From Closterium sp. NIES-65 (lineage: Eukaryota; Streptophyta; Zygnematophyceae; Desmidiales; Closteriaceae): 64,000 bases of DNA. The notes under the pieces were generated by a model, which searched no databases, had not been told where the DNA came from, and saw nothing but the letters and a program-made list of their open reading frames with translations. The stretch is taken from assembly GCA_948144175.1 (NCBI GenBank), contig CANXME010001433.1:248001-312000 (forward strand), given 5' to 3'. Positions 10,901 through 21,012 of the stretch are shown here, piece after piece (the first letter of the stretch is position 1; every line of letters starts with the position of its first letter). A program made the translations under genes and the position numbers.

Positions 10901-11639
10901 GCATCTTTGGGACACTGCAATTGCCGTGTGTGTCAACTCACACCCCTGTTCAATCATGCTCCCCACCCTCCCCTGCCACCCCGCCCCCCTTTCTGAAAGC
11001 CAATTTTCAGTCCATCACCATTTTCCCCTCCGAAGTACCAAGCTTGATATAGAACAACTATCTGCTGCTGTGCATGGACGGTCTTGGCAGAGGACGGAGC
11101 AGCGTAACAATTTGCGTCAGCAGCTGAGGAACGCTTAAGAGCACAAGGGGAGGTAGCAGCGGAGCTGATGGAAGCCCGAGATATTTCCATTCAGGTGAGC
11201 AAACAGCGACCCCTCCCTTTTGAATCTGATCCGTCTCAGATGCCGTGTCACTCCTTTGCAGCTTCTAGCCAAGTTTGTCTCTTTGAGGTACCATCTCCGC
11301 GCCTTGTGTTGCGTGCCTGTACCTCTCAGAGACTTCGTGACTGCCTGGGAGCAAAAACGAAGTGCCAGCGGAGTGAGTACCACAGCTAGTAAGCGCCATA
11401 AAGAAACACATTCAGCCGGTGGTGGAGCAGGAGGAGGAGGATCTGGTGGAAGTAAACCCCGAGCCCAAGCTAGGAGAGAGCATGGGGCTGCTGGTCAAGA
11501 CGATCAAGACACTTGTTGCTGCAGCTCCCAAGACCTGAGGCTTGCTGAGGGCAGCATTTCTCTGAGGCTTGCAGAAGACATCTGCACAATGGGAATGACT
11601 ACTGGTTCATTCAGCTAAGTGGTGAATGGCAGACTTGGA

Positions 11640-11977
11640 TTGAGCCTACGCGCGTTAAGGGCAAGATTCTGCTAGCTGAGGCACTCACCAGGCCAATGCC
11701 AGTTGTAGCTGGAGCTGTAGCAACCAGGGAGTGAGGCCTGCATCGGTGCAGCCCTAATGCCTGCCCGAGCCATGAAGCACGACACAGTTTTGGTACCTCT
11801 TTGTCGAGCTTGAAAAGAAAGGCTTTATAATATTTTGGCTGAGTGACAATGCATAATATCAAAAGCTTCTGCATAATACCGTATTCTGCAAAAGCTTATT
11901 CGCCAGATCACCTATAGAAACATGTATCATAAAGCACTAAAATTCGAATGCATGACTCGGAATTTGGAGGTGAGAGG
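11640..11977. other. Spacer after paralogue 1, nothing recognised
   Basis: AT-richer than its neighbours. No coding frame, repeat or RNA gene was recognised. It ends at the TA that precedes the P1 terminal inverted repeat. Confidence 0.5.
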
Positions 11978-12263
11978 TACCGTAAGCCCCCGGATAGAAG
12001 CGCAGGCCTCGGATAAGCGCCGGCGCTTATAAAAGGATGAGGGCGCTTATATCCGGTCCTCGATTATAAGCGCACCCCCTAGAAAAAGATGATATATCAT
12101 AAGCGCATGTTTGTTTTTCATTTGAAAACCTTTCAAATTTCAGAAACGAATTTCGCATAATCAGGGAAACGAACAACACTTTCGATTTCCCACACTCTGA
12201 ACTCACTTTTTGCGGTCTAGTCAGCATGTGCTGTAATTTTGTCAGGGTGAGCTGGCAGGGAAT

Positions 12264-12397
12264 TGTCAGAACATTATAGCTTACTTATTTGTGTAGGCTA
12301 TAGTGGGGTATCCCATAGGGGGTACAACCCAGTTAGGGTTTCCTATTTGTACTCACTTCGTTCATAGTTCACACATTCTCTCGTTCTCTTCTTCACA
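12264..12397 (+). repeat. C1 5' LTR, 134 bp
   Basis: TGTCAGAACATTATAGC at the start and CTTCTTCACA at the end, adjoining the PBS. Identical to 19753-19886. It is unusually short for an autonomous copia element, whose LTRs are commonly several hundred bases. Confidence 0.95.
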
Positions 12398-12427
12398 TGG
12401 AATCAGAGCAGGTTCCCCTGTGGGAAC
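12398..12427 (+). other. C1 primer-binding site and adjacent hairpin
   Basis: TGGAATCAGAGC (12398-12409) matches the initiator-Met tRNA site with one change. It is followed by GTTCCC-CTGT-GGGAAC (12412-12427), a perfect 6-bp stem with a four-base loop. The same structure follows the PBS in C2 and C3. Confidence 0.8.
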
Positions 12428-12439
12428 TGTGCTTCGGGC

Positions 12440-13560
12440 CCACCACCTAGAACTTTTTTCTGCCCTGGCGCCCGCCCTAGTGCCCGCCCTAGCGCCCGCC
12501 CTAGCGCCCGCCCTTTCGAGCCGCCCGTTCGCGCCGCCCGTTAGCGCCGCCCGTTAGCGCCGCCCGTGCGGCTGCCCCTTCGCGCCGCCCTTTGCGCAGC
12601 CCGTAGCGCCGCCCGTGCGGCCGCCCGTTCGCGCCGCCCGTGCGGCCGCCCGTAGCGCCCCCCGTGAGCCGCCGCCCGTAGCGCCGCCCGTGAGCCGCCG
12701 CCCGTCGCCACCCTTTAGCGCCGCCCGTGAGCGCCGCCCGTGACGCAGCCGCCCGTGAACCGCCGCCCGTGACGCCGCCGCCAGTGACGCCGCCGCCCGT
12801 CCCGTCGCCCCCCCCCCCCCCCGTGACGCCGCCGCCCGTCCCGCCGCCCGCCCGTCACGCCGCCCGCCCGTGAGCCGGCGCTGCCCGCGAACCGCCCACC
12901 CGTGGGCCTTCAGCCCGCCCGTGAGCTGCCGACGCCGCCCGTGAGCAGCCGCGCCGCCGCCGCCACCCGTGAGCCGCCGACGCCGCTGCCGTCGCCCGTG
13001 AGCCGCCGACGCCGCCGCCGCCGCCCTTGAGCCGCCGACGCCGCCGCCGCCGCCCGTGAGCCGCCGTCGCCCGTGAGCCGCCGACGCCGCCGCCGCCGCC
13101 CGTGAGCCGCCGACGCCGCCGCCGCCCTTGAGCCGCCGACGCCGCCGCCGCCGCCCGTGAGCCGCCGTCGCCCGTGAGCCGCCGACGCCGCCGCCGCCGC
13201 CCTTGAGCCGCCGACGCCGCCGCCGCCGCCCGTGAGCCGCCGTCGCCCGTGAGCCGCCGACGCCGCCGCCGCCGCCCGTGAGCCGCCCTGGCCGCCCGCC
13301 CTGCCGCCCGTGAGCTCCCCGCGCGCTGTCCCAGCCGCCCGTGAGCCGCCACCGAGCTGCCCCAGCCGCCCGTGCCGCCGCCCGAGCCGCCTGAGCCGCC
13401 CGAGCCGCCCGAGCCGCCCGAGCCGCCCTAGCCGCCCGAGCCGCCCGCGCCGCCCGAGCCGCCCGAGCCGCCCGAGCCGCCCGAGCTGCCCAGCCGCCAG
13501 AGGAGCTGCTCTCCTGCTCCTGTCGGGCTACTGCTGCTCCTGGGCTGTGCACCTGCGCCG
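12440..13560 (+). repeat. C1 GC-rich leader repeats
   Basis: About 1.1 kb of imperfect repeats of CGCCGCCCGTGAGCCGCCGAC and CCGAGCCGC types between PBS and the gag ATG. The minus strand stays open for 366 codons and plus frames are also long, all Ala/Arg/Gly/Pro-rich, as expected from composition. I do not call a gene here. Unit sequence differs from that in T1 and C3 but resembles C2. Confidence 0.85.
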
Positions 13561-13607
13561 CTGACCTACCCGACTCTTCCTGCCCGGTGAGACTGTCAGC
13601 TGCTGTC

Positions 13608-14528
13608 ATGGCCACCCCCAATGTCCTAGCTTTTGACGCTGAGGGTAGAGCCATTGACTTTGCAGTCTGGATTGAGGACCTGCAGCTGTACTAACTGTGT
13701 GATGCGGTCGATGAGGTCTCTCTCTTTGACTTTGTCTCTGGCGCTGTCCCTGCCCCTCCTCCTGATGCTGATTCCGCCGTTCGCTCCAAGTGGGCGACCC
13801 GCGATGCTGCTGCACGTCTTGCTGTGCGTCGCCACCTCCCTTCCTCCGAGCGTGCCCACTTTAGTCAGTGCAAGACCGCTCAGGCCTTGTACGACGCTGT
13901 AGTTGCACGCTACTCCTCCCCTTCCTCCGCTACGCTGAGCCGCCTCATGCTACCTTTTCTCTTCCCTGACCTCGCTGCCTTTCCCACTGTCGCTGACCTC
14001 ATTACCCACCTCCGCGCTAGTGACGCTCGCTACCGCGCTGCCCTTCCTGCTGAGTTCCGCGCCGCCAACCCTCCTCCCATGTACATCACTCTCTACTTTC
14101 TTGTCACCCGTCTCCCTGAGTCCCTCCGTGTCGTTAGGGACCAGTTTCTCTCTGTCTGTCCCACCACCCTCACTGTCGACCTCCTTGAGGAGTACCTGCT
14201 AGCGGCTGAGAAGAGCATAGTCGCTGTAGGGGCCTCTCGGGGTGACCCTCGCACCCCCATCTTTGAGGGGTGTTCTCCTTCCCCCCTGCTGCCCTCTGTC
14301 GCCTCTGCCGCTGCGGCCGACCTCGCTGGTTTTGAGTCGGTCGGTGCGGCGTCTGCCCCCAGCGGTAGACGCCGCTCTGGCAAGGGCAAGGGGGGCAAGG
14401 GAGCGGGTGGAGCTAGAGGGGGCAGTGGCGGAGGAGGTGGGGGTGGCGGGGGGAGTGGGGGTGGCGGTGGAGGTGGTGGCAGGAGTGGAGGTACTGGTGG
14501 AGGCGGTGGAGGCGGAGGTGGCGGCTAG
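13608..14528 (+). pseudogene. gag: C1 Gag, with premature TAA and terminal TAG
   Basis: Starts at ATG 13608 (MATPNVLAFDAEGRAIDF). Codon 29 is TAA (13692-13694) where C2 has TTA. The rest is open: LYDAVVARYSS, LMLPFLFPDLAAFPTVADL, PPPMYITLYFLVTRLPESL, CPTTLTVDLLEEYLLAAEKS, then a Gly/Ser-rich tail. TAG at 14526-14528 falls inside the Gly tract; the same frame is open on the other side straight into pol. An internal start downstream of codon 29 could still make a shortened Gag. Confidence 0.82.
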
Positions 14529-14669
14529 GGCGGTAGCGGAGGAGGCGGGGGCGAGGGTACCAGTGGGGGCGGTGGCGGTGGAGACGGGGGCGGTGGTGGA
14601 GGCGGGAGTGGCGGTGGCGGCGGGGGTCGGAGTGTCTCGTCCCAGCGCAGCAGCTCCGGGGGTGGTCAG

Positions 14670-14718
<49 letters not shown>

Positions 14719-17700
14719 TACGCTCTCGCACCGTCCCCGCCCCTCAGCAGCTCCGTGAGTGGTACTTGCAGCGTCAGCGTGGTGGTGCGTTTGGTCCCTG
14801 CCCCTACGTTCTTCGCACCGGCGACCGTGCGGGGGAGAGGTGTGGAGGCACCCACACGGCCCGCCGCTGCTTTGGCCGCCTGACCGACGCCTGGCGTCAG
14901 CAGTTTCCGGAGGCCGCTGAGATCCCCCGCTGGGGGGAGCTGTCTAGGGCTGGTGTAGCCATTTATGATCTTGACTTTGATGCTATTCTTTCTGCTATGT
15001 ATGTTGTGACTGGTAGTGATGAGGATGACTGTTACCGGTGTTTCCCGCCCGACCCGGGCATTGGTACTGCTGCGTCAGGTACTAGTGAGGCTGCTGCTCT
15101 AGGTGCCAGTGCGTCTGAGCTCTCAGGTACTGGTGAGTCTGCCCTCTCAGGTACTGCGTCGGCTTCGGCCTCTCACACCTTCACACTTGACTCTGGAGCG
15201 TCTCGCTCCTTCTTTCGGGACCGCACTACTCTCACGCCGCTGAGTCGGCCGGTTGCGGTGTCCCTGGCTGACCCCTCTGGGGGGCCTGTCCTGTCTCGCT
15301 TCTCCACGGTACTTCCGTGTCCGGCGGCCCCCTCTGGCACCCTGTCTGGTCTCTACCTCCCCTCGTTCTCGACGAACCTGGTGAGTGGTGCTGACCTACA
15401 GGATGCGGGTGTCCACCAGTTCACTCCTGCTCGTCAGCGGGTGACCCACTGCACGGAGGCTAGCACGGGACGTCACCTGGCTACGTTTACACGTCGGCCA
15501 GGGTCGAGCCTGTACACCCTGACCACAGCTTCTCCTCCAGGTACTGAGTCTGGTACGGTCCCTTCGTCTGGTCAGGTGTTTGCAGCAGCGTCCAGGTCTG
15601 GTCCTGAGTCTTCCCCCTGTTCGTGTCGTCGTCTGTCTCACGAGACCCTCCTCTGGCACCACCGCCTTGGCCACCCCTCTCTGCTTCGGCTCAGAGGCAT
15701 GGCCTCCCGTCTTCTTGTGTCTGGTCTCCCCCGGTCCCTACCTCCCCTTCCTCAGGGCCCTGGCCCTGCCTGTGTCCCCTGTGTCGAGGGGCGCCAGCGT
15801 GCTGCCCCTCACTCCTCCCAGTTTCCTCCGACAGAGGCCCCGCTGCAGACACTTCACATGGACGTGTGGGGCCCGGCCCGCGTCCTTGGACAGGGTCAGG
15901 AGCGCTACTTCCTGCTCGTTGTTGACGACTACTCGCGTTACACCACAGTCTTCCCCTTGCGCAGCAAGGGTGAGGTTACTGAGGTGCTGATCGACTGGAT
16001 CCGCGCAGCTCGTCTTCAGCTCACGCAGAGCTTTGGCTCCGACTTTCCTGTGTTGCGTCTGCACTCTGACAGAGGCCGAGAGTTCTCCTCTGGCCTTCTT
16101 CGTGCCTACTGTCGAGCGCGAGGCATCCGCCAGTCCTTCACGCTTCCGGACTCCCCACAGCAAAATGGGATTGCTGAGCGCCGCATTGGCATGGTCATGG
16201 ACGTCGCCCGTACGTCCATGATGCATGCGGCTGCCCCCTATTTTCTGTGGCCGTTTGCGGTCAGGTACGCAGCGCATCAGATCAACCTCCACCCCAGGGT
16301 CTCCAGGCCGGAGACCTCCCCAGCCCTGCTGTGGACGGGGAAGGTTGGCGATGCGTCGGCGTTCCGGGTCTGGGGATCTCGGGCGTTTGTCCGCGACTTG
16401 TCTGCGGACAAGCTGTCCCCTCGCGCTGCTCCCTGCGTCTTCCTGGGGTTCCCCCCCGACGCCCCTGGGTGGCAGTTCTACCACCCCACCTCTCGACGTG
16501 TTCTGTCCTCCCAGGACGTCACGTTCGACGAGTCGGTACCCTACTACCGCCTCTTCCCCTACCGCACTCCGTCCCTCCCCCCGCCCCCGCTTTTCCTGGT
16601 ACCAGGTCCCCCCCCGGTAGACCCCCTCCCCCCTCAGGGTCCTGCCCCGTCAGGTGTGTCCCAGGTAGATGCGGTCGAGCCTGTCGAGGTCACTGGTGAC
16701 TCTGGTGCTGCTGCGGGAGCTGAGCCTGGGGGTGCAGAGTCTGGGGGTGCTGAGCCTGGGGGTGCGGAGTCTGGGGGTGCGGAGTCTGGGGGTGCTGAGT
16801 CTGGGGGTGCTGCGCCTGGGGGTGCTGAGCCTGGGGGTGCTGAGCCTGGGGGTGCTGAGCCTGGGGGTGCTGTGCCTAGGGGTGCTGTGCCTGGGACTGC
16901 TGTGCCTGGGAGTGCTGAGTCTGGGGGTGCTTCGTCTCGCCGGGAGCCACTCTCCCCGCAGGAGCTGCGTGAGTGGTTTGCCAGGCGCTGGAGGCGTGCT
17001 GCTAGTGCTGGTGGTTCTTCGGCTGCAGAGGGCACTGCTGCCGCGCGTCCCGGCGGTGCTCGTCCTGTGGGTGCTGGAGCTGTTGGGTCTGCGAGTTCTC
17101 CTGGAGCTGGTGCTGCTGAGGGTGTTGGCGCTGAGCCTACTGCTGGCGGTCCGACTGACAGTGCTCCTGGTGCTGCTGCTGGAGGTTCTGGAGCTTCTGG
17201 TGGTGCTGCTGGAGGTGCTACTGGAGTGGGTGCTCCTGCCGAGGGTGCTGGTGCTGTTCCTGCTGTTTCTGGGGTCGCCGCGCGGCCCCGACCGTACTTC
17301 GTTACGCTCCTGCAGCAGGTTCTTGGTCTTCCACTTTCTCCTCCTCCCTTAGAGGGTCCGCAGCCTGTCCGGTCACAGCCACAGCTACAGCCTGCCTCCC
17401 CTTTGCCTGCTCCTTCTCCCTACGCTGGTCCGACTGGAGGTCTTACTGAGCGTCGTGAGCCTGCGTCTCGTCCTGCGTCGCCTGTTCGTCCAGAGCGCGC
17501 TAGTGGTCGCGGTTCGCGTCAGCGTCCTCCTCCTGTCCCTGGCACGCACCGGATGTCTCTGCGTCCGTCCACTGCTCCTCTGCGTGCCCCTTTGCCTTCT
17601 CCTCCTGCTTCCTCTCTTCCTGCTCTTGCCGACCCGGAGTCGGACTCTCTTCGTGCTGCCAGTCCTACTGTCACGCGTCTCCTTGCTACTGCTGTCACTG

Positions 17701-19538
17701 ACCCTTCCTTCGAGTCGTCTGCTGCGTCTGCCCTTGTCACTGAGCTTGTCGACTTTGCTGCGCGCTGTCGTCTAGACTACGCTGCCAGTCTTGTCGCTGA
17801 TTCTGAGTCTGCCTGTCCTCCGTCCGTCGGGGGTGAGTGTGCCCTCGGCACGGACGTCCTTGAGGACAGGCAGGAGGAGTTCCAGTGTCTGGCCGCCGCT
17901 TCACCCCATCTCGCGTCTGTACTGCTAGCCCCTGAGGGAGACCCGGATGCACCAGACATCCCGACTCCGCGCTCTTACGTGGAGGCGATAGAGGGTCCCT
18001 ACTCCTCTCAGTGGCAGGCAGCTATGGACGCAGAGATGGCTTCCTGGAAGTCCACAGGCACCTACGTTGACGCTGTCCCCCCTCCTGGGGCGAACATCGT
18101 CAGTGGCATGTGGATTTTCAGGGTGAAGCGGCCGCCGGGTTCTCCGCCTGTCTTCAAGGCGCGTTACGTGGCTCGTGGCTTCAGTCAGCGGCAGGGGGTT
18201 GACTACTTTCAGACCTTCTCCCCCACCCCGAAGATGACCACTCTTCGGGTTCTGCTGCACGTTGCTGCTCACCGTGACTACGAGCTGCACTCTCTCGACT
18301 TCAGCACAGCTTTCTTGCAGGGCAGTCTGCACGAGGAGATCTGGCTGCGCCGCCCACCTGGCTTCACTGGGTCTTTCCCTCCTGGTACCCAGTGGAGTCT
18401 CCGGCGTCCAGTCTACGGTCTCCGCCAGGCGCCACGTGAGTGGCACGACACACTGAGGACTACGCTCGCGGCACTTGGGTTTGCTCCGTCTACTGCCGAC
18501 CCGTCGCTGTTTCTGCGCACCGACACCTCTCTGCCGCCGTTCTACATCCTCGTGTACGTCGACGACTTGGTCTTTGCCACAGCTGACACTGCTGGACTCG
18601 CCTACGTGAAGTCCGAGCTGCAGAAGAGACACACGTGCACTGACCTGGGTGAACTGCGCAGCTACCTTGGCTTGCAGATCACCCGGGACAGAGCACGCCG
18701 CACCATTACCCTGACTCAGTCACACATGGTGCAGCAGGTCCTTCAGCGCTTCGGCTTCACGTACTCCTCGCCTCAGGCCACTCCTCTGCCTACTCGCCAC
18801 TCGCTCTCAGCTCTGCCTTCGGATGAGTCCGTAGAGTCGAGTGGCCCGTATGCAGAGCTTGTTGGCTGCCTCATGTACCTGATGACCTGCACTCGACCTG
18901 ACCTTGCATACCCTCTTAGCATTCTCGCACGCTATGTTGCTCCTGGGAGACACCGACCAGAGCACATGGCTGCAGCGAAGAGGGTGTTGCGCTACTTGTG
19001 CAGTACGTCGGGCATGGGGCTAGTGCTTGGAGGGCGCAGTCCAGTGGTCCTCACTGGGCACGCAGACGCTTCTTGGGCTGACGACCAGGCTACGCAGCGG
19101 TCGTCACAGGGTTACACCTTCAGCCTTGGTTCCGGCTCTGTTTCGTGGCGGGCTACCCGCTCGTCTTCTGTTCTCGGCTCCAGTTGTGAGGCTGAGATCT
19201 ACGCTGGGGCTATGGCTGCACAGGAGTTACGCTGGCTCACCTACCTGCTGACCGACCTTGGAGAGCAGCCTCGTTCTCCTCCAGTCCTGTACGTAGACAA
19301 CAAGGCCATGCTGGCCTTGTGTCGAGAGCAGAGACTGGAGCACAGGACAAAGCACATTGCTCTCCGCTACTTTCTTGCTCGTGAGCTACAGCAGCGTGGA
19401 CAGTTGCGACTTGCGTACGTGGCCTCTGAGGCCAACACTGCTGATGTGTTCACCAAGGCACTTGCGCCTTGTGATCATCAGCGTTGCTGCACGCAGCTGG
19501 GTCTTGTGTCTGTCTTGCCTCACTTGCTCACTTCTTGA
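14529..19538 (+). CDS. pol: C1 Pol polyprotein (protease, integrase, RT, RNase H)
   Basis: A single open frame continuing the gag frame after TAG. In order: Gln-rich linker; an unusual CX13CX3HX4C finger (CPYVLRTGD to GERCGGTHTARRC); protease (LDSGASRSFF, Asp codon at 15189); GAG-pre-integrase (WHHRLGHPSL, CVPC); integrase with D, D, E in VVDDYSRY, LHSDRGREF, QQNGIAERR; a 15-bp repeat region encoding GGAEPGGAESGGAE (about 16710-16925); reverse transcriptase (MWIFRVKRPPGSPP, LDFSTAFLQG, YVDD at 18555-18566); RNase H (GHADASWADD, SSCEAEIYAG, VLYVDNKA) ending NTADVFTKAL and TGA 19536-19538. All catalytic motifs are present, so this is the best source of working pol in the window. With no ATG of its own at the start, expression would need readthrough, reinitiation or splicing. 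Confidence 0.92.
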
Positions 19539-19752
19539 CCTTCCTTGTACCGTCACATATATATAGTCTTGCTCTTGCTTGCTTGACTCTTGTATATCTC
19601 TATATATATGATCTTGCATGTGAACTGGCCTTGTGGCCCTTGAACTTGTGCTCGGAATGTGTGGTGACTTTGTGATCCACCCTGAGCTTTGCTTTGCTTT
19701 GCTTGACTGGTCTTGTGACCCCTTGTTCTCCCCCACTTTGCCTATGGGGGTG
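19539..19752 (+). promoter_or_regulatory. C1 3' UTR with purine tract in a hairpin
   Basis: Ends with CCCCCACTTTGCCTATGGGGGTG directly before the 3' LTR. TATGGGGGTG is the likely plus-strand primer (polypurine tract) and can pair with the CCCCCA nine bases upstream. TATATATA stretches occur at 19556-19610. The last ~100 bases are strongly conserved among C copies. Confidence 0.7.
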
Positions 19753-19886
19753 TGTCAGAACATTATAGCTTACTTATTTGTGTAGGCTATAGTGGGGTAT
19801 CCCATAGGGGGTACAACCCAGTTAGGGTTTCCTATTTGTACTCACTTCGTTCATAGTTCACACATTCTCTCGTTCTCTTCTTCACA
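19753..19886 (+). repeat. C1 3' LTR, 134 bp
   Basis: Identical by eye to 12264-12397. Preceded by the purine tract and followed by the target duplicate GGAAT. Confidence 0.95.
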
Positions 19887-20118
19887 GGAATCACTCCCTG
19901 CCAAGCTGCGCGAGAATCAGATTCGCGACCCTATATGTTTTCGACTCGATTACAATCGGCAGAACGAGATATACAGTTTGGTGTAAAACAAATATTTATT
20001 ATTTTTGCCATTTTATAAGCGCCGACGCTTATAAAATTCCTCAATTATAAGCGCACCCCCCCAAAAAACAGTGTTTTTTTATACCCCCAGGGGAGCTTCT
20101 ATCCGGGGGCTGACGGTA

Positions 20119-21008
20119 TGGATCCCCTTACCTATCGGATACGAAGCGATTGCTCTCCAATGAAGAGAAGAACCAGCAATGAAGCCTTTCTGTCCAGCCA
20201 CGGCGATGTTTAATTCCAAGATTTGAACTTGGATCACACTAAAAAAGCTCGAAGTCAGAATCATGGAGTCCGTACAGCAGCGTTTAGCCTTGGGCCCGCT
20301 TCTGGCTTTCTGGGTCACTCTGCGTTCATGCGCTTAAAACAGCGAGCACGTGTTGTTTGTCTTAGCGCATTTCTGCCGCTCCCCGCGGTTCATCTCCGTC
20401 CCGTTGTTCCATCATCATCGTTCCTTCTTAGTCGCTCGTCGTTCCTCGTTACTCGCTCGTTCTTCCTCCAGTTACGATCGATGTACCGAACGTCGCGAGT
20501 CCTTTGTGGGACTCGTGTAATGTTTTTCTCGGCTCGCGGGTTCCGTTGACCACGCTATCCTCCTCATCGCCTTCACTCAACTTCTCTCGCCATGCCTTGT
20601 TACCAGATGTAAGGCATGTTCTTTGAGGAGGCCGATCAATTGCCCCATCAGCCCACTTTCTGACGAAGAATGGGTCTAGGTTTTCGAGGTTCATCCTAGA
20701 TCAGTACGAATTGAAGCCAGTATTTCACTTCACGCATTGCGTTAGGAGCTCTGATTCCGTATCGTTGAGATCCGTCGCCCAAGCAGTCCCTTTCACTTAC
20801 GGAAAATCGGTTTAAAGAGGTACAGAATTATGTATTACCTAGAGGCACGGAAAGTGCTGTGTACACGATTGTTGTATAGTTTGTTTCCAGGTAGCTGGAA
20901 ATCATGCTATGTCAAGCGAAGCCGGCAATGAAAAACGACGACCTGGCCGTCAGATATTCCATGATGTCCATTCTCTCCCCATTCCTTGCTGTCTCGGCAG
21001 CTTGAAAC
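20119..21008. other. Region upstream of paralogue 2, no gene recognised
   Basis: Mixed composition with no supported coding frame. It presumably holds the paralogue 2 promoter and 5' UTR; no TATA box stands out near the ATG at 21013. The segment just before the ATG (CAGCTTGAAACGGCC) matches that before the paralogue 1 ATG (CAGCTTGAGACAGCC). Confidence 0.45.
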
Positions 21009-21012
21009 GGCC

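Larger units (their letters stand above)
9562..11538 (+). pseudogene. Paralogue 1: coiled-coil gene copy of unknown function
   Basis: Not a family I recognise. Exon 1 (ATG 9562 to 9643, then GTGAGT) encodes MAASSNGMDDFEELAIRYQQ and SRKQADDG, matching exon 1 of paralogue 2. After a pyrimidine-rich tract and CGGCAG (9981-9985), a frame beginning NTEIKILKAVVKGWEKKAERL looks coiled-coil, but the visible exon phase favours another frame. A later exon (11091-11194) aligns base for base with paralogue 2 exon 3 and has TAA at the matching codon. The last conserved piece (about 11386-11538) encodes LVSAIKKHIQPVVEQEEEDL and ends TGA. Frame conflicts, a 1-base length difference and repeat expansion suggest decay, though unrecognised exons could rescue it. 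Confidence 0.5.
12264..19886 (+). mobile_element. C1: full-length short-LTR Ty1/copia element, 7,623 bp
   Basis: Order: 134-bp LTR, PBS, 1.2-kb GC-rich leader, gag, pol, 3' UTR, purine tract, 134-bp LTR. Target duplication GGAAT is exact (12259-12263 and 19887-19891). The two LTRs read identical over all 134 bases, implying a recent insertion. Gag and pol are in the same frame from ATG 13608 to TGA 19538, interrupted only by TAA at 13692 and TAG at 14526. It sits inside P1. Confidence 0.95.
11980..20116. mobile_element. P1: TIR DNA element (about 509 bp) carrying C1
   Basis: The left end CCGTAAGCCCCCGGATAGAAGC (11980) and right end, reverse-complemented, CCGTCAGCCCCCGGATAGAAGC (20116) match at 21 of 22 positions and are each flanked by TA, as in Tc1/mariner and pogo elements. 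Both arms contain ATAAGCGCC-type subterminal repeats, including an exact 18-bp palindrome at 12013-12030 and a near-palindrome at 20011-20036. Without C1 and one GGAAT the element is ~509 bp with no transposase, so it is non-autonomous. Assignment to pogo/Tigger rests only on the TA target and the repeat style. Confidence 0.72.

Noticed and set aside
10059..10966. Long His/Pro/Thr-rich minus-strand frames opposite paralogue 1.
   Set aside because: They are translations of GT/G-rich microsatellite read in reverse.
12554..13654. 366-codon minus-strand frame rich in Ala, Arg and Gly.
   Set aside because: It is the reverse of the C1 GC-rich leader repeats; several frames are open on both strands because the repeat lacks A/T-rich stop codons. 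No domain is visible.
15738..16484. 248-codon minus-strand frame opposite C1 integrase, with similar frames in C2, C3 and C4.
   Set aside because: Antisense shadows of pol codons; similarity between copies follows from the sense gene.
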